A stretch of DNA of 52,345 nucleotides from an uncultured Pelagibacteraceae bacterium. Lineage in GTDB: Bacteria > Pseudomonadota > Alphaproteobacteria > Pelagibacterales > Pelagibacteraceae. Shown one piece after another: positions 36,016 through 45,542 of the stretch (position 1 is the first letter of the stretch; each line of letters starts with the position of its first letter). The translations under genes and the position numbers were made by a program. Under the pieces are notes generated by a model. The model saw only the letters and a list, made by a program, of their open reading frames with translations. It had not been told where the DNA came from and did no database searches. The stretch covers positions 1-52,345 of the forward strand of contig CACPLR010000006.1 of assembly GCA_902634885.1 (NCBI GenBank), read 5' to 3'.

Positions 36016-36488
36016 ATATATTTTACATCAATAATTTCAAAGTTTTTTACTCCTGCTGGCGTATTTACTTCCACAAGATCTCCTTTGTTTTTGCCGATTA
36101 AACCTTTTCCTATGGGAGATTTAAAATAAAGTAACTTTTGTTTTAAATCGGCCTCGTCTTTACCAACAATTTTGTAATTTATTCTTTCATTTGTATTTAA
36201 ATTTTGTAGAAAAACAGATGAACCAAAAATAACTTTTCCATCATAAGAAATCTTTGTCACATCAATTACGTTAGCTCTTGCTATAATATCCTCAACTTCT
36301 TGAATTCTTCCCTCATTATGAGACTGCTGTTCTTTTGCAGCATGATATTCTGCATTTTCTTTTAAATCTCCATGAGACCTTGCCTCTGCAATTGCTGCAA
36401 CTATTTCTGGTCTCTTTTTTTCTTTAAGAAATATCAACTCCTGTTTTAGTTTTTCTAAACCATTAACGGTGATAGGTTCCTTTTCCAT
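36012..36488 (-). CDS. greA: Transcription elongation factor GreA
   Basis: A 158-residue protein at the usual GreA length. The N-terminal antiparallel coiled coil has G-L-E-K-L-K-Q-E-L near 9-17, [25 protein letters not shown] near 27-51 (given here in pieces: the acidic tip is D-L-K-E-N-A-E-Y), and the C-terminal FKBP-like domain ends in [10 protein letters not shown]. GreA rescues backtracked RNA polymerase. It follows hemF by 3 bases and ends convergently against the CCA-enzyme gene, sharing stop-codon bases. Confidence 0.96.
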   Translation of the reverse strand: MEKEPITVNGLEKLKQELIFLKEKKRPEIVAAIAEARSHGDLKENAEYHAAKEQQSHNEGRIQEVEDIIARANVIDVTKISYDGKVIFGSSVFLQNLNTNERINYKIVGKDEADLKQKLLYFKSPIGKGLIGKNKGDLVEVNTPAGVKNFEIIDVKYI

Positions 36489-36491
36489 GTT

Positions 36492-37319
36492 TTATTTCCA
36501 TTTAGCAATTGGTGGTAGAGACATTAATATACCTTCAACATTTCCACCTGTTTGTAGTCCAAATTTTGTTCCTCTATCATATAATAAATTGAACTCAACG
36601 TATCTACCTCTCTTCAAATATTGAATTTCTTTTTCCTTATTAGTCCACTTTTTTTTTGATTTTTTTAATATTATCTCTCTAAAAATATTTTTAAAACATA
36701 ATCCTACTTCCCTTACAAAGGCAAAATCTTTCTCCCAATTTTCCTTTTTATAATCAAAAAATATTCCACCAACACCTCTTGGTTCATTTCTGTGTGGTAG
36801 ATAAAAATATCTATCACACCATTTTTTATATTTTGAATAATAATTTTTATTATGTTTATTACATGCTTTTCTTAATTCAGAGTGAAACCACTTTTTTAAA
36901 TTTTTATCTTTTAAACATGGTGTTACATCCATACCACCACCAAACCAACCATGAGAAGTAAATATGTATCTTGTATTAAAATGCATTGCAGGAACATTTG
37001 GATTTTTCATGTGCATCACAACAGAAATACCAGATGCCCAAAAATTTGGTTTTTTATTTGTTCCAGGAACTTTATTTCTAAATTCCTTTGAGAATTTTCC
37101 ATAAACCTCTGAGAAATTTACACCAACTTTTTCAAAAATTTTGCCATTTTCAAATATTCTAAATTGACCTCCTCCTTCATTTGATTTTTTTCCTCTTTCC
37201 CAGTTTGTTATTTTGAATATATTTTTTTTACCCTCTAATTCCTCAATATCTTTACATAAGACCTCTTGAATAGTTTTAAACCAGTTGCGGGCTAATTTTT
37301 TTTTTATTTCATCATCCAT
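36492..37319 (-). CDS. hemF: Oxygen-dependent coproporphyrinogen III oxidase
   Basis: A 275-residue enzyme of heme synthesis converting coproporphyrinogen III to protoporphyrinogen IX with O2. W-F-G-G-G-M-D-V-T-P near 131-140 and R-N-E-P-R-G-V-G-G-I-F-F-D near 178-190 are the diagnostic HemF motifs, and the end R-G-T-K-F-G-L-Q-T-G-G-N near 250 is as expected. It supplies heme for the bc1 and aa3 complexes encoded nearby. Its start overlaps the trmL end by 16 bases. Confidence 0.95.
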   Translation of the reverse strand: MDDEIKKKLARNWFKTIQEVLCKDIEELEGKKNIFKITNWERGKKSNEGGGQFRIFENGKIFEKVGVNFSEVYGKFSKEFRNKVPGTNKKPNFWASGISVVMHMKNPNVPAMHFNTRYIFTSHGWFGGGMDVTPCLKDKNLKKWFHSELRKACNKHNKNYYSKYKKWCDRYFYLPHRNEPRGVGGIFFDYKKENWEKDFAFVREVGLCFKNIFREIILKKSKKKWTNKEKEIQYLKRGRYVEFNLLYDRGTKFGLQTGGNVEGILMSLPPIAKWK

Positions 37320-37792
37320 TTTGTTTGCCTCAAATTTTCAGAAAGAGTTATAGCAACCGATACAGCTAAGTTTAAAGACCTTTTTTCCTTTATCATTGGT
37401 ATCTTAATTTTATTCTTAATTTTTTTGTGGATTGAATCTGGTACACCAGCACTCTCTCTACCAAAAAGCAACGTATCATTTTTTTTAAATTTGAAAACAT
37501 CAAGACCTGTTTTAGCTTTGGTTGTCATAAGAATTACTCTTTCACCTTTCTTTTTTGCAAAAAAATCTTGAGAGTCTTTATAAAAAGTAATCATTTTTTC
37601 GTCTAAGTAATCCATTACTACTCTCTTAAATCTTTTATCATCAAAGAGAAAACCACAAGGTTCAATTATTTCAAGATGGGCTCCAAGACATGAACAAGTT
37701 CTTATAATCGAAGCAGTATTTTGAGGTATATCTGGCTCATAGAGAGCAATTTTAGGTCCAGAAAATAACTGTTTATGTGTCATTGTTACCAT
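37304..37792 (-). CDS. trmL: tRNA (cytidine/uridine-34-2'-O)-methyltransferase
   Basis: A 162-residue SPOUT methyltransferase. A-L-Y-E-P-D-I-P-Q-N-T-A-S-I-I-R-T near 17-33 and the knot motifs L-L-F-G-R-E-S-A-G-V-P near 117-127 and R-S-L-N-L-A-V-S-V-A near 143-152 match TrmL, which methylates the wobble ribose of some tRNA-Leu species. ATG codons at 37792 and 37783 are both possible starts; the first is given. It begins the trmL-hemF-greA run and diverges from petA. Confidence 0.9.
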   Translation of the reverse strand: MVTMTHKQLFSGPKIALYEPDIPQNTASIIRTCSCLGAHLEIIEPCGFLFDDKRFKRVVMDYLDEKMITFYKDSQDFFAKKKGERVILMTTKAKTGLDVFKFKKNDTLLFGRESAGVPDSIHKKIKNKIKIPMIKEKRSLNLAVSVAITLSENLRQTKWMMK

Positions 37793-37806
37793 AGAAAAAT
37801 ATCTTT

Positions 37807-37820
37807 TTTCTTATAAGAAA
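37807..37820. promoter_or_regulatory. 14-base perfect palindrome between trmL and petA
   Basis: TTTCTTATAAGAAA is its own reverse complement and lies in the 60-base divergent gap, 32 bases before the petA ATG and 14 bases before trmL. TATAAG is -10-like in both directions. It may be an operator, a bidirectional promoter element, or chance in AT-rich DNA. Confidence 0.35.
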
Positions 37821-37852
37821 TCATATATTACCAAAGTATTAAATGAATAAAG

Positions 37853-38374
37853 ATGTCGGATAATAACGATAAAAAAAAGACAGAACGAAGAGATTTCCTT
37901 TTTACAGCAACAGCAGCCGCAGGAGCTGTCGGAGTTGGAGCAGCTATTTGGCCTGTAGTAGACCAAATGAACCCTGATGCATCAGTTAAAGCTCTTGCAA
38001 GCACAGAGGTTGATATTAGCTCTATTCAACCAGGACAATCTCTCACAGTGCTTTGGAGAGGGAAACCAGTTTTTATTAAAAGAAGAACAGATCAAGAAAT
38101 TCAGACAGCTAGAGAAGTAAGTTTAGAGGATTTAAAACATCCAGAAAAAGACGAGGATAGAGTTAAAAAGCCCGAGTGGCTTGTAATGCTTGGAGTGTGT
38201 ACCCATTTAGGTTGTGTGCCACTTACAGATAAAGGTGATTATAATGGATGGTTTTGCCCATGTCATGGATCTCATTATGATACCTCTGGAAGAATCAGAA
38301 AGGGACCTGCACCAACTAACATGGAAGTTCCAAAATACGAATTTGTAAATAATAACACAATTAAGATTGGATAA
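37853..38374 (+). CDS. petA: Ubiquinol-cytochrome c reductase Rieske iron-sulfur subunit
   Basis: A 173-residue Rieske protein. The N-terminus has a twin-arginine type sequence E-R-R-D-F-L-F near 12-18 followed by one membrane helix, then the cluster-binding boxes C-T-H-L-G-C-V-P near 118-125 and C-P-C-H-G-S-H-Y near 137-144, with the two Cys and two His ligands plus the disulfide Cys pair. It carries electrons from ubiquinol to cytochrome c1 in complex III. It heads petA-petB-petC. Confidence 0.96.
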   Translation: MSDNNDKKKTERRDFLFTATAAAGAVGVGAAIWPVVDQMNPDASVKALASTEVDISSIQPGQSLTVLWRGKPVFIKRRTDQEIQTAREVSLEDLKHPEKDEDRVKKPEWLVMLGVCTHLGCVPLTDKGDYNGWFCPCHGSHYDTSGRIRKGPAPTNMEVPKYEFVNNNTIKIG

Positions 38375-38381
38375 TTAATAT

Positions 38382-39644
38382 ATGAGTGATCACGAATACA
38401 CACCTAGTTCAAAATTTGGAAAATGGTTTAATGATAGACTGCCGTTATTATCACTAGTAAATCATTTAACTGATTATCCAACACCAAAAAACTTAAATTA
38501 CTGGTGGACATTTGGTGGTATATTAACATTTTGCTTAATAACCCAAATAGTAACTGGTTTAGTTTTAGCTATGCACTACATCGCACATGTAGATCATGCA
38601 TTTAGTAGTGTTGAACATATTATGAGAGATGTGAACTATGGATGGTTGTTAAGATATGTGCACGCAAACGGTGCATCAATGTTTTTCTTAGCAGTTTACA
38701 TTCACATATTCAGAGCTTTATTTTATGGATCGTATAAAGCTCCAAGAGAAATTATTTGGATTATTGGAATAATTATTTATTTATTAATGATGGCCGCAGC
38801 ATTTATGGGTTATGTGCTACCTTGGGGACAGATGAGTTTTTGGGGAGCAACTGTAATTACAAACTTATTTAGTGCAATTCCACTTGTTGGCGAAAGTATA
38901 ACAACATGGTTGTGGGGAGGATACTCGGTTGATAATCCTACTTTAACAAGATTTTTCACTCTTCACTATTTACTCCCTTTTTTAATTCTAGGTTTAGTAG
39001 TATTACATATCTGGGCACTGCATGTACCAGGAAATAATAATCCTGTTGGAATTGATATTAAAAAACCATCAAAAGATACAGTTCCATTTCATCCTTACAT
39101 AGTAATTAAAGATGCATTTGCTCTGTTAATGTTTTTAATCGTATTTGCTATGTTTGTTTTCTATTCACCCAATATACTAGGACATGCAGACAATTATATA
39201 GAAGCAAATCCTTTGGTGACTCCTGCACACATTGTTCCTGAATGGTATCTATTACCTTTCTATGCAATTTTACGTTCTGTTCCTGACAAGTTGATGGGAG
39301 TTATAGCAATGTTATCAGCTATTTTAATTTTAGCAGCTTTACCTTGGTTAGATACATCAAAAATAAGGTCTGCTGTTTTCAGACCATTATATAAACAATT
39401 TTATTGGATATTAGTAGCTGACGTTTTAATTCTTGGATATGTAGGAGCAATGCCTGCAGAAGGTTTATATTTATTAATTGCAAGAATAGGAACAATTTAT
39501 TATTTTGCTCACTTCTTAATTATTCTTCCAGTACTAGGTCTTAAGGAAAAAACACTACCTTTACCATTAAGTATTACCGAACCGGTTTTGGGAGGCTCAC
39601 CAAATCTTGCGGCCGCTAGAGACAAAACAGAAAAAATTAGTTAA
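38382..39644 (+). CDS. petB: Cytochrome b of the bc1 complex
   Basis: A 420-residue cytochrome b with eight helices. Helix B and D histidines for the two b hemes are visible in R-Y-V-H-A-N-G near residues 90-96 plus Y-I-H-I-F-R near 106-111, and in F-F-T-L-H-Y-L-L-P near 193-201 plus L-H-I-W-A-L-H near 209-215. The Qo-site P-E-W-Y is near 286-289. It oxidises ubiquinol and reduces quinone in the Q cycle. It begins 7 bases after petA and abuts petC. Confidence 0.97.
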   Translation: MSDHEYTPSSKFGKWFNDRLPLLSLVNHLTDYPTPKNLNYWWTFGGILTFCLITQIVTGLVLAMHYIAHVDHAFSSVEHIMRDVNYGWLLRYVHANGASMFFLAVYIHIFRALFYGSYKAPREIIWIIGIIIYLLMMAAAFMGYVLPWGQMSFWGATVITNLFSAIPLVGESITTWLWGGYSVDNPTLTRFFTLHYLLPFLILGLVVLHIWALHVPGNNNPVGIDIKKPSKDTVPFHPYIVIKDAFALLMFLIVFAMFVFYSPNILGHADNYIEANPLVTPAHIVPEWYLLPFYAILRSVPDKLMGVIAMLSAILILAALPWLDTSKIRSAVFRPLYKQFYWILVADVLILGYVGAMPAEGLYLLIARIGTIYYFAHFLIILPVLGLKEKTLPLPLSITEPVLGGSPNLAAARDKTEKIS

Positions 39645-40421
39645 GTGAGAAATATAATTGTATTTTTAATAATATTATTCTTTTTATCTATCTCAAAATC
39701 CTTTGCTGCAGAAAATACAACAAAATTTTTGGAGACAGACTGGACATTCAAAGGTCTTTTTGGAAAATTTGATAGAGCATCATTACAAAGAGGATATCAA
39801 GTATACACAGAGGTTTGTGCTTCATGTCATTCAATGAAGTATTTAAGCTATAGAAATCTATCCGAGAAGGGTGGACCAGAATTTTCTGAGGCAGAAGCAA
39901 AAGCTATAGCAGCTAATTTTGAAGTAACAGATGGTCCTGACAGCACTGGAGAAATGTTTACAAGGCCAGCAAAATTATCAGATAAATTTGTCATGCCATA
40001 TGCAAATGATGAAGAAGCAAAATCTGCCAATGGTGGCGCTTACCCACCTGACATGTCTGTGCTTGTTAAAGCAAGAAAGGGTGGAGCAGACTATGTATAC
40101 TCTTTATTACTTGGTTATGAGGACCCACCTTCTGGTATAAAATTAGATGACGGTGTTTATTACAATAAATATATGTATGGAAATAAAATAAAAATGCCTG
40201 CTCCATTATCAGACGACCTTATAGAATATTCTGACGGTACAAAAGCAACACAAGAACAAATGGCGAAAGATGTAGTAAACTTCTTAATGTGGTCTGCTGA
40301 GCCCCACTTAGAAACAAGACATAAAACTGGATTTAGAGTTATTTCTTATTTAATTATTCTTACTATTTTAGTTTATTTTAGTATGAAAAAAATATGGTCA
40401 CGTGTTGAATCTAAAGTTTAA
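39645..40421 (+). CDS. petC: Cytochrome c1 of the bc1 complex
   Basis: A 258-residue protein with a signal peptide (about residues 1-21), the heme c motif C-A-S-C-H at 58-62, and a C-terminal membrane anchor (about 232-250). Y-G-N-K-I-K-M-P-A-P-L near 180-190 holds the likely axial Met. The start is a GTG at 39645 immediately after the petB TAA, the only start that keeps the full signal peptide. The last 24 bases overlap the convergent ychF gene. Confidence 0.95.
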   Translation: MRNIIVFLIILFFLSISKSFAAENTTKFLETDWTFKGLFGKFDRASLQRGYQVYTEVCASCHSMKYLSYRNLSEKGGPEFSEAEAKAIAANFEVTDGPDSTGEMFTRPAKLSDKFVMPYANDEEAKSANGGAYPPDMSVLVKARKGGADYVYSLLLGYEDPPSGIKLDDGVYYNKYMYGNKIKMPAPLSDDLIEYSDGTKATQEQMAKDVVNFLMWSAEPHLETRHKTGFRVISYLIILTILVYFSMKKIWSRVESKV

Positions 40422-41474
40422 AACATCACCATCTTTTACAATATAATCTTTACCTTCTAATCGCATTTTGCCGTTTTCTTTAGATTTTACCCAACCTTCA
40501 TTTTTGATGAAGTCATCATACGATATAGTTTCAGCTCTTATAAACCCTTTCTCAAAATCTGTATGAATTTCTCCTGCTGCTTTAGGAGCGGTACAATTTT
40601 TTGTTATAGTCCATGCTCGTGACTCTTCTGGACCAGATGTAAAAAAAGTCTCTAAGGAAAGTAAATTGTAACCTTTATGAATTAAATTATTTAAACCTGT
40701 TTCCTTAATATTAAGCATTTCCATAAAATTTTTCTTTTCATTTTTATCACTTAGACCATTAATTTGATTTTCTATATCAGCAGATATTATTAAAGTGTTG
40801 CTCTCCTCAAATTTTTCTATAAATTCCTTTGTGTAACTATTTCCTTTTACAATACTATCTTCATCAACATTACAAACATATAGCTTTGGTTTAGTTGATA
40901 ATAATCCACATATTTTAATATCTTTTTTTTTAAACTCTTTATTAAGCTGTTCTAAATTCTCATCATTATTTATTAATAACATTGCTCTTTCTAAAATTTT
41001 AATCTGATCATCTTCAATATTTTTTCTATTTTTTTTATCTAATCTCTTCTGTATAGACTCTAAGTCTGCAAGCTTCATTTCTGTTTCTATTATTTCTAAA
41101 TCTCTTACCGGGTTTACATCAGGGTTAACATTTTGAATATCATCTGAGTCAAAGCATCTAATCATGTGTATTATTGCGTCTACTTCTCTTATATGGGATA
41201 GAAATTTATTCCCCAAACCTTCTCCTTTGGATGCACCTTTTACTAAACCTGCAATATCAACAAATGACATAGTTGTATAAATTTTTTTTTTGGATTTTGA
41301 AATTTTGACTAAATTATCTAGTCTCTTATCAAGTACTGGAACTAGACCAATGTTTGGGTCAATTGTGCAAAAAGGAAAATTAGCAGCTTGTGCCTTACTA
41401 GAGTTAGTTAGCGCATTAAATAGTGTAGACTTACCAACATTAGGTAATCCTACTATACCACATTTAAAACCCAT
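40398..41474 (-). CDS. ychF: Ribosome-associated GTPase/ATPase YchF
   Basis: A 358-residue Obg-family protein. It opens M-G-F-K-C-G-I-V-G-L-P-N-V-G-K-S-T (Walker A), has D-I-A-G-L-V-K-G-A near 68-76 as the switch II G-motif, and ends with the TGS domain, where W-T-I-T-K-N-C-T-A-P-K-A-A-G-x-I-H-T-D-F is the family's C-terminal signature. YchF (Ola1) prefers ATP and binds ribosomes. I chose ATG at 41474; a TTG one codon upstream is also open. It begins 4 bases after pth and converges on petC with a 24-base overlap. Confidence 0.94.
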   Translation of the reverse strand: MGFKCGIVGLPNVGKSTLFNALTNSSKAQAANFPFCTIDPNIGLVPVLDKRLDNLVKISKSKKKIYTTMSFVDIAGLVKGASKGEGLGNKFLSHIREVDAIIHMIRCFDSDDIQNVNPDVNPVRDLEIIETEMKLADLESIQKRLDKKNRKNIEDDQIKILERAMLLINNDENLEQLNKEFKKKDIKICGLLSTKPKLYVCNVDEDSIVKGNSYTKEFIEKFEESNTLIISADIENQINGLSDKNEKKNFMEMLNIKETGLNNLIHKGYNLLSLETFFTSGPEESRAWTITKNCTAPKAAGEIHTDFEKGFIRAETISYDDFIKNEGWVKSKENGKMRLEGKDYIVKDGDVLNFRFNT

Positions 41475-41478
41475 CAAA

Positions 41479-42039
41479 TTAATTATTGTTTACAGTGCTA
41501 GAAAATAAATCCAATTTTTTTTCTATCAAAATAGATAAAGACTTAATTATGTTTAAGGTAATTTTTTCTAAGTGCTCTTGTTCATCATCAGTAAAGTCGT
41601 TTAATACAAAGTCAGATACTGGAATTTTTTTATCTGGTTTCCCAATACCAATTCTTACTCTGGAGTAATCTTTACCTATAAATTTATCAATTGATGCAAT
41701 TCCATTATGACCTGCACTTGATCCACCAAATTTTGCTTTTATCTTTCCAAACTCAACATCTAGATCATCGTGAAAAACAATTACGTCCCCCGCATCTATT
41801 TTGAAGTATTCCAATAATTCTCTTATACAAATTCCAGAATTATTCATAAAAGTTAAAGGTTTTATAGCATAAACTTTTTTTTCACCAATATTACCAGTTG
41901 TAAGTAAACCTTTAAATTTCGGTTTTTGTTTTGAAAGGCCAAATTTTTGATTTATTGCATCAACGATCTTAAATCCGATGTTGTGTCTATTATTATTTGA
42001 ATTGGGGGTAGGGTTACCTAGGCCGACTAGTAACAGCAT
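41479..42039 (-). CDS. pth: Peptidyl-tRNA hydrolase
   Basis: A 186-residue Pth with the N-terminal V-G-L-G-N-P-T near 5-11, the catalytic His in N-N-R-H-N-I-G-F near 17-24, K-P-L-T-F-M-N-N-S-G near 59-68, H-D-D-L-D-V near 89-94 with the catalytic Asp, and G-S-S-A-G-H-N-G near 105-112. It frees tRNA from stalled peptidyl-tRNA. It sits between rplY and ychF, the common rplY-pth-ychF gene order. Confidence 0.96.
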   Translation of the reverse strand: MLLLVGLGNPTPNSNNNRHNIGFKIVDAINQKFGLSKQKPKFKGLLTTGNIGEKKVYAIKPLTFMNNSGICIRELLEYFKIDAGDVIVFHDDLDVEFGKIKAKFGGSSAGHNGIASIDKFIGKDYSRVRIGIGKPDKKIPVSDFVLNDFTDDEQEHLEKITLNIIKSLSILIEKKLDLFSSTVNNN

Positions 42040-42075
42040 AATTTTTTTTGATTTAGATGTTTTTCACTTTTAAGA

Positions 42076-42771
42076 TTATTTTTTATCTGCAGCTGGTTTA
42101 GCATCCTCTTTTGCTTTGTCTTCTCCTTCAGCTGGTTTATCACCTTCAGATGCAGTTTCACCCTCTGCACCAGCTTCCTCTGTAGCTTCAGCAGGTTTTT
42201 CAGGTTCTTTAACTACAGTTGGAGCAGCAACAGTTGCAATTACAAAATCTCTACCCTGAATTGTGGGTGTCACATTTTCAGGCAATTTGATAAATGAAAT
42301 TTTTATACTAGCTCCAATGTCTAAGCCTTCAAGATCTACAACTAGTTCAGTTGGAATATTTTCAGTTGGACACCTCAGTTCTACTTTTCTTCTAACAATA
42401 TTCAAAACCCCCCCTCTTTTTAGTCCAGGGGAAAGTTCGTGATTAATAAATCTTACTGGTATTTCCAAAATAATTTTTGCACCTTTAACAATTCTTAAAA
42501 AATCAATATGCATAGGTTCATCTGTAACAGTATCAAAACTAATTTCTCTTGGTAAAACTTTTTGTTCATTACCATCTATAGTCATTGATATTACATTTGA
42601 TAAAAAGTTTTCTTTATTAATTAAATTAGTTACTTCTTTTTTGGATAGAGATATCTTTTCATTAGAGTTTTCTCCTCCATAAACAATGCCAGGGACTTGT
42701 CCAGTTTGCCTTAGAAGATTAACTTGACCTTTAGTTTTTGTATCTCTTATTGTTGCTTGAATTGTACTCAT
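42076..42771 (-). CDS. rplY: 50S ribosomal protein L25, Ctc form
   Basis: A 231-residue L25/Ctc protein: an N-terminal 5S rRNA-binding L25 domain (about 1-90, including V-P-G-I-V-Y-G-G near 27-34), a C-terminal TL5/Ctc beta domain (about 95-185, with P-G-L-K-R-G-G-V-L-N), and then about 45 residues of low-complexity Ala/Glu/Lys/Pro tail. The tail uses more GC-rich codons than its neighbours and carries alternating acidic and basic residues; it is probably disordered. It is transcribed with prs upstream and pth downstream. Confidence 0.94.
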   Translation of the reverse strand: MSTIQATIRDTKTKGQVNLLRQTGQVPGIVYGGENSNEKISLSKKEVTNLINKENFLSNVISMTIDGNEQKVLPREISFDTVTDEPMHIDFLRIVKGAKIILEIPVRFINHELSPGLKRGGVLNIVRRKVELRCPTENIPTELVVDLEGLDIGASIKISFIKLPENVTPTIQGRDFVIATVAAPTVVKEPEKPAEATEEAGAEGETASEGDKPAEGEDKAKEDAKPAADKK

Positions 42772-42816
42772 AAAGCTGAGGCGTTTTAACTTATGAAATA
42801 TAGATTTACAAGTAAA

Positions 42817-43749
42817 TTATTTGAATAAATCTGATACAGAAGTTGAGTTAGATATTCTTTTAATTGCTTCACCAACTAAATTTGAGATTGTTAATACTTC
42901 AATATTCTTGATATTTTTTACTTTTGCTGCGTTATCGATGGTATCAGTTATTACTAGATTTTTAATATTTGATTTTTTTATTTTATTTTCAGCTCCTCCA
43001 CTTAAAACGCCATGAGTTACATAAACATGAACATCTTTTGCTCCTCTTTTCTTAAGAGCAGCAGCTGCATTTACTATTGTGCCACCTGAGTCGATGATGT
43101 CATCCACAATTATACAAGTTTTTCCTCTTACATCTCCTATAATATTCATTACTTGTGATTGACCTACTTTTGGTCTTCTTTTATCAACAATTGCAAGTCC
43201 TACATTAAGAAGTTTTCCAAGCGCTCTAGCTCTTTCAGTTCCACCAACATCTGGAGCTATACATATTAAATTTTTGGTTTTTATCTTTTTTTTTACATGT
43301 CTTGCAAAAATAGGTGTTGCAAATAAGTTATCAACTGGAATATCAAAGAAACCTTGAATTTGACCAGCATGTAAGTCAACCGTTACAACTCTATCTGCAC
43401 CCGCTTTGGTAATTAAATTGGAGACTAACTTTGCAGAAATAGATGTACGAGGTACTACCTTTCTATCTTGTCTGGCGTATCCAAAGTATGGAATTACAGC
43501 TGTTATATTTTTAGCTGAAGATCTTTTTAATGCATCTATGCATAACAATAACTCCATAAGGTTATCATTAGCGGGTGATGATATCGACTGAATTACAAAG
43601 ATACTATTTCCTCTAATATTTTCATTTATTTCTGTATAAATTTCACCATCTGAAAATTTTCTTATACTTGAATTAACTAATCTGTTTTTTAAAAATTTAG
43701 ATATTTTTTGACTGAGATTTTTATTACTGTTACCTGTGAGAAGTTTCAT
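42817..43749 (-). CDS. prs: Ribose-phosphate pyrophosphokinase
   Basis: A 310-residue PRPP synthetase. F-S-D-G-E-I-Y near 32-38, Y-F-G-Y-A-R-Q-D-R-K near 88-97, D-L-H-A-G-Q-I-Q-G-F-F near 124-134, and the PRPP-binding I-V-D-D-I-I-D-S-G-G-T near 213-223 are the standard landmarks. It makes PRPP from ribose 5-phosphate and ATP for nucleotide, His and Trp synthesis. It lies 12 bases after pgeF and 45 bases before rplY, the usual prs-rplY neighbourhood. Confidence 0.97.
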   Translation of the reverse strand: MKLLTGNSNKNLSQKISKFLKNRLVNSSIRKFSDGEIYTEINENIRGNSIFVIQSISSPANDNLMELLLCIDALKRSSAKNITAVIPYFGYARQDRKVVPRTSISAKLVSNLITKAGADRVVTVDLHAGQIQGFFDIPVDNLFATPIFARHVKKKIKTKNLICIAPDVGGTERARALGKLLNVGLAIVDKRRPKVGQSQVMNIIGDVRGKTCIIVDDIIDSGGTIVNAAAALKKRGAKDVHVYVTHGVLSGGAENKIKKSNIKNLVITDTIDNAAKVKNIKNIEVLTISNLVGEAIKRISNSTSVSDLFK

Positions 43750-43761
43750 CTTAAAGATATA

Positions 43762-44514
43762 CTATTTAATCATAATTACTGATATATTTCTACCATAATC
43801 ATTAAATTTTTCATTAATTGATCTTCTTGAACTGAAAAACTTATTTTTTTTGGGGTAAGTATCTTTATTAATTATTTCAATTTTTTTGACGTTACATTTT
43901 GTTAATTGTGATTTTATATATGAGTTAAGACTAAAAAAAATTTTATCATTACAAAATTTAAAATACTTTTTATTTTGAATAGATTTTTTGACAAATTTAT
44001 TTAAGAAATCATTTTTTACCTCATAATTCTCTATCGATATGCAGGGACCAACAACTGCTATCAAATCTTTCATTCTTGATCCTTTTTCTCTTAATTTGTT
44101 TAAAGTATTTTTGATAATATTTTTATAGGCACCTTTCCAACCCGCGTGCAATGCAGCTATATTTTGTTTTTTTGGATCAAAAATTAAAACTGGTGCACAA
44201 TCTGCAGTTAATATTCCTAAGGCTAAATTTTTCTTATTTGTAATTAAGCCATCACCAACAAATCTATTTACTGTATTTTTATTTATGAACTTTACTCTAT
44301 TACTGTGAATTTGGTTTAACAAAACAAGATTATTATTAGCTACTTTTATTTTTTTTGAAACTTTTTTTAAATTTAGCAAAACTTTTCTTTTTTTGTCTTT
44401 TGATCCAATACCGCAATTTAAACTTTTATAAATACCAGTTGAATAACCTCCTTCAGAATTAAAAAATCCGTGAGATATATTTTTAAAACTTGATAGTAAC
44501 CTTGATTTAATCAT
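43762..44514 (-). CDS. pgeF: Peptidoglycan editing factor PgeF (YfiH, multicopper-like fold)
   Basis: A 250-residue DUF152 protein. G-D-G-L-I-T-N near 87-93, the metal Cys in L-T-A-D-C-A-P-V near 102-109, and A-A-L-H-A-G-W-K-G near 120-128, then G-P-C-I near 155, are family motifs with the His/Cys ligands. Members act as purine nucleoside-degrading or peptidoglycan editing enzymes and were once called polyphenol oxidases. The ATG overlaps the methyltransferase stop by 4 bases. Confidence 0.88.
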   Translation of the reverse strand: MIKSRLLSSFKNISHGFFNSEGGYSTGIYKSLNCGIGSKDKKRKVLLNLKKVSKKIKVANNNLVLLNQIHSNRVKFINKNTVNRFVGDGLITNKKNLALGILTADCAPVLIFDPKKQNIAALHAGWKGAYKNIIKNTLNKLREKGSRMKDLIAVVGPCISIENYEVKNDFLNKFVKKSIQNKKYFKFCNDKIFFSLNSYIKSQLTKCNVKKIEIINKDTYPKKNKFFSSRRSINEKFNDYGRNISVIMIK

Positions 44515-45542
44515 TTAAATCCCATACTAAACTTATTTTTTTTGTAGGTAGCAAACATAACTTTAAATAATTTTCCCATTTGTTTGTCATCGACTAATCT
44601 TTGTAGCCTATAATATAAATCTGATTTTTCACTAAAACTTAAGTTTTTACTAATCAGTTCGGCTCTCTTAAATATTCCCATATTAGTTAAGAATTCGCCT
44701 TGAGTTGTAATATTTACTTTATCTAAATTTTTTTTAAATTTTCTTATATAAAAATTAAAGTTTAATAAGTGAGTAATATCAGAGTCATAAATGTTATTAA
44801 AAAAGTCTACTTTTTTGTGATTTTTAACACATTGGACCGTGTCTGACATTTTTCTTTCAAGATATCCATAATCTATTATCAATATACCTCCATTATTTTT
44901 TTGAACTATTGATGATATTTTGCATATTTTTTTAATTGATTTTGGTGAGACCTCGATAAAATTTTGATTTTTTGTTATCTTCTCACCTAATATTCTTTCA
45001 ATTTCAACTAATTTCCTTTTTTTATTTTTAAAAAAATATTTATTTCTTTTTTTGGTAATATATTTTTCAAACCATTCATTGTTCTCTTTTATAAAATGTT
45101 TTACTGGAAGTGAGTCAAAAAATTCATTAGCTAAAAAAATTGATGGATTTTTTTTAATCCCATTAAGATTATCAATCCATTTAATTTTATATAAACTATT
45201 TCTTTTTTTTTGGATTTTAATTAATTCAGGGCTTATTTCCAAAATATAAAAATTGCAACTTTGTTTGAATTCCTTAAAGCTTCTAATTGATTTATTTATT
45301 TGATGCATCATTTCTCCTGTACCTGCGCCTAGCTCGATTATGTTTATGTTTTTTGGTTTCCCCAATTTTTCCCAAAATCCAACTAGCCAAATTGCAATCA
45401 TCTCAGAAAAATGAACAGATATTTGTGGAGAGGTAATGAAATCACCATTCTCACCAATAGGATTCTTATTTATGTAATATCCTTTTTTTTTATCGTATAA
45501 AGAATGTTCTATAAATTTATCTAGAGGAATTGCTTTTTCCAT
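44511..45542 (-). CDS. SAM-dependent methyltransferase, MidA/NDUFAF7 family
   Basis: A 343-residue DUF185 protein. It begins M-E-K-A-I-P-L-D-K-F-I-E-H-S-L-Y-D near 1-17, followed by G-D-F-I-T-S-P-Q-I near 33-41, the SAM motif E-L-G-A-G-T-G-E near 71-78 and A-N-E-F-F-D-S-L-P-V near 124-133, all typical of NDUFAF7/MidA. The mitochondrial member methylates a complex I arginine; here the target is inferred only. I chose the ATG at 45542; an upstream frame to 45587 lies inside lgt and encodes residues unlike the family. It still overlaps lgt by 26 bases. Confidence 0.85.
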   Translation of the reverse strand: MEKAIPLDKFIEHSLYDKKKGYYINKNPIGENGDFITSPQISVHFSEMIAIWLVGFWEKLGKPKNINIIELGAGTGEMMHQINKSIRSFKEFKQSCNFYILEISPELIKIQKKRNSLYKIKWIDNLNGIKKNPSIFLANEFFDSLPVKHFIKENNEWFEKYITKKRNKYFFKNKKRKLVEIERILGEKITKNQNFIEVSPKSIKKICKISSIVQKNNGGILIIDYGYLERKMSDTVQCVKNHKKVDFFNNIYDSDITHLLNFNFYIRKFKKNLDKVNITTQGEFLTNMGIFKRAELISKNLSFSEKSDLYYRLQRLVDDKQMGKLFKVMFATYKKNKFSMGFK

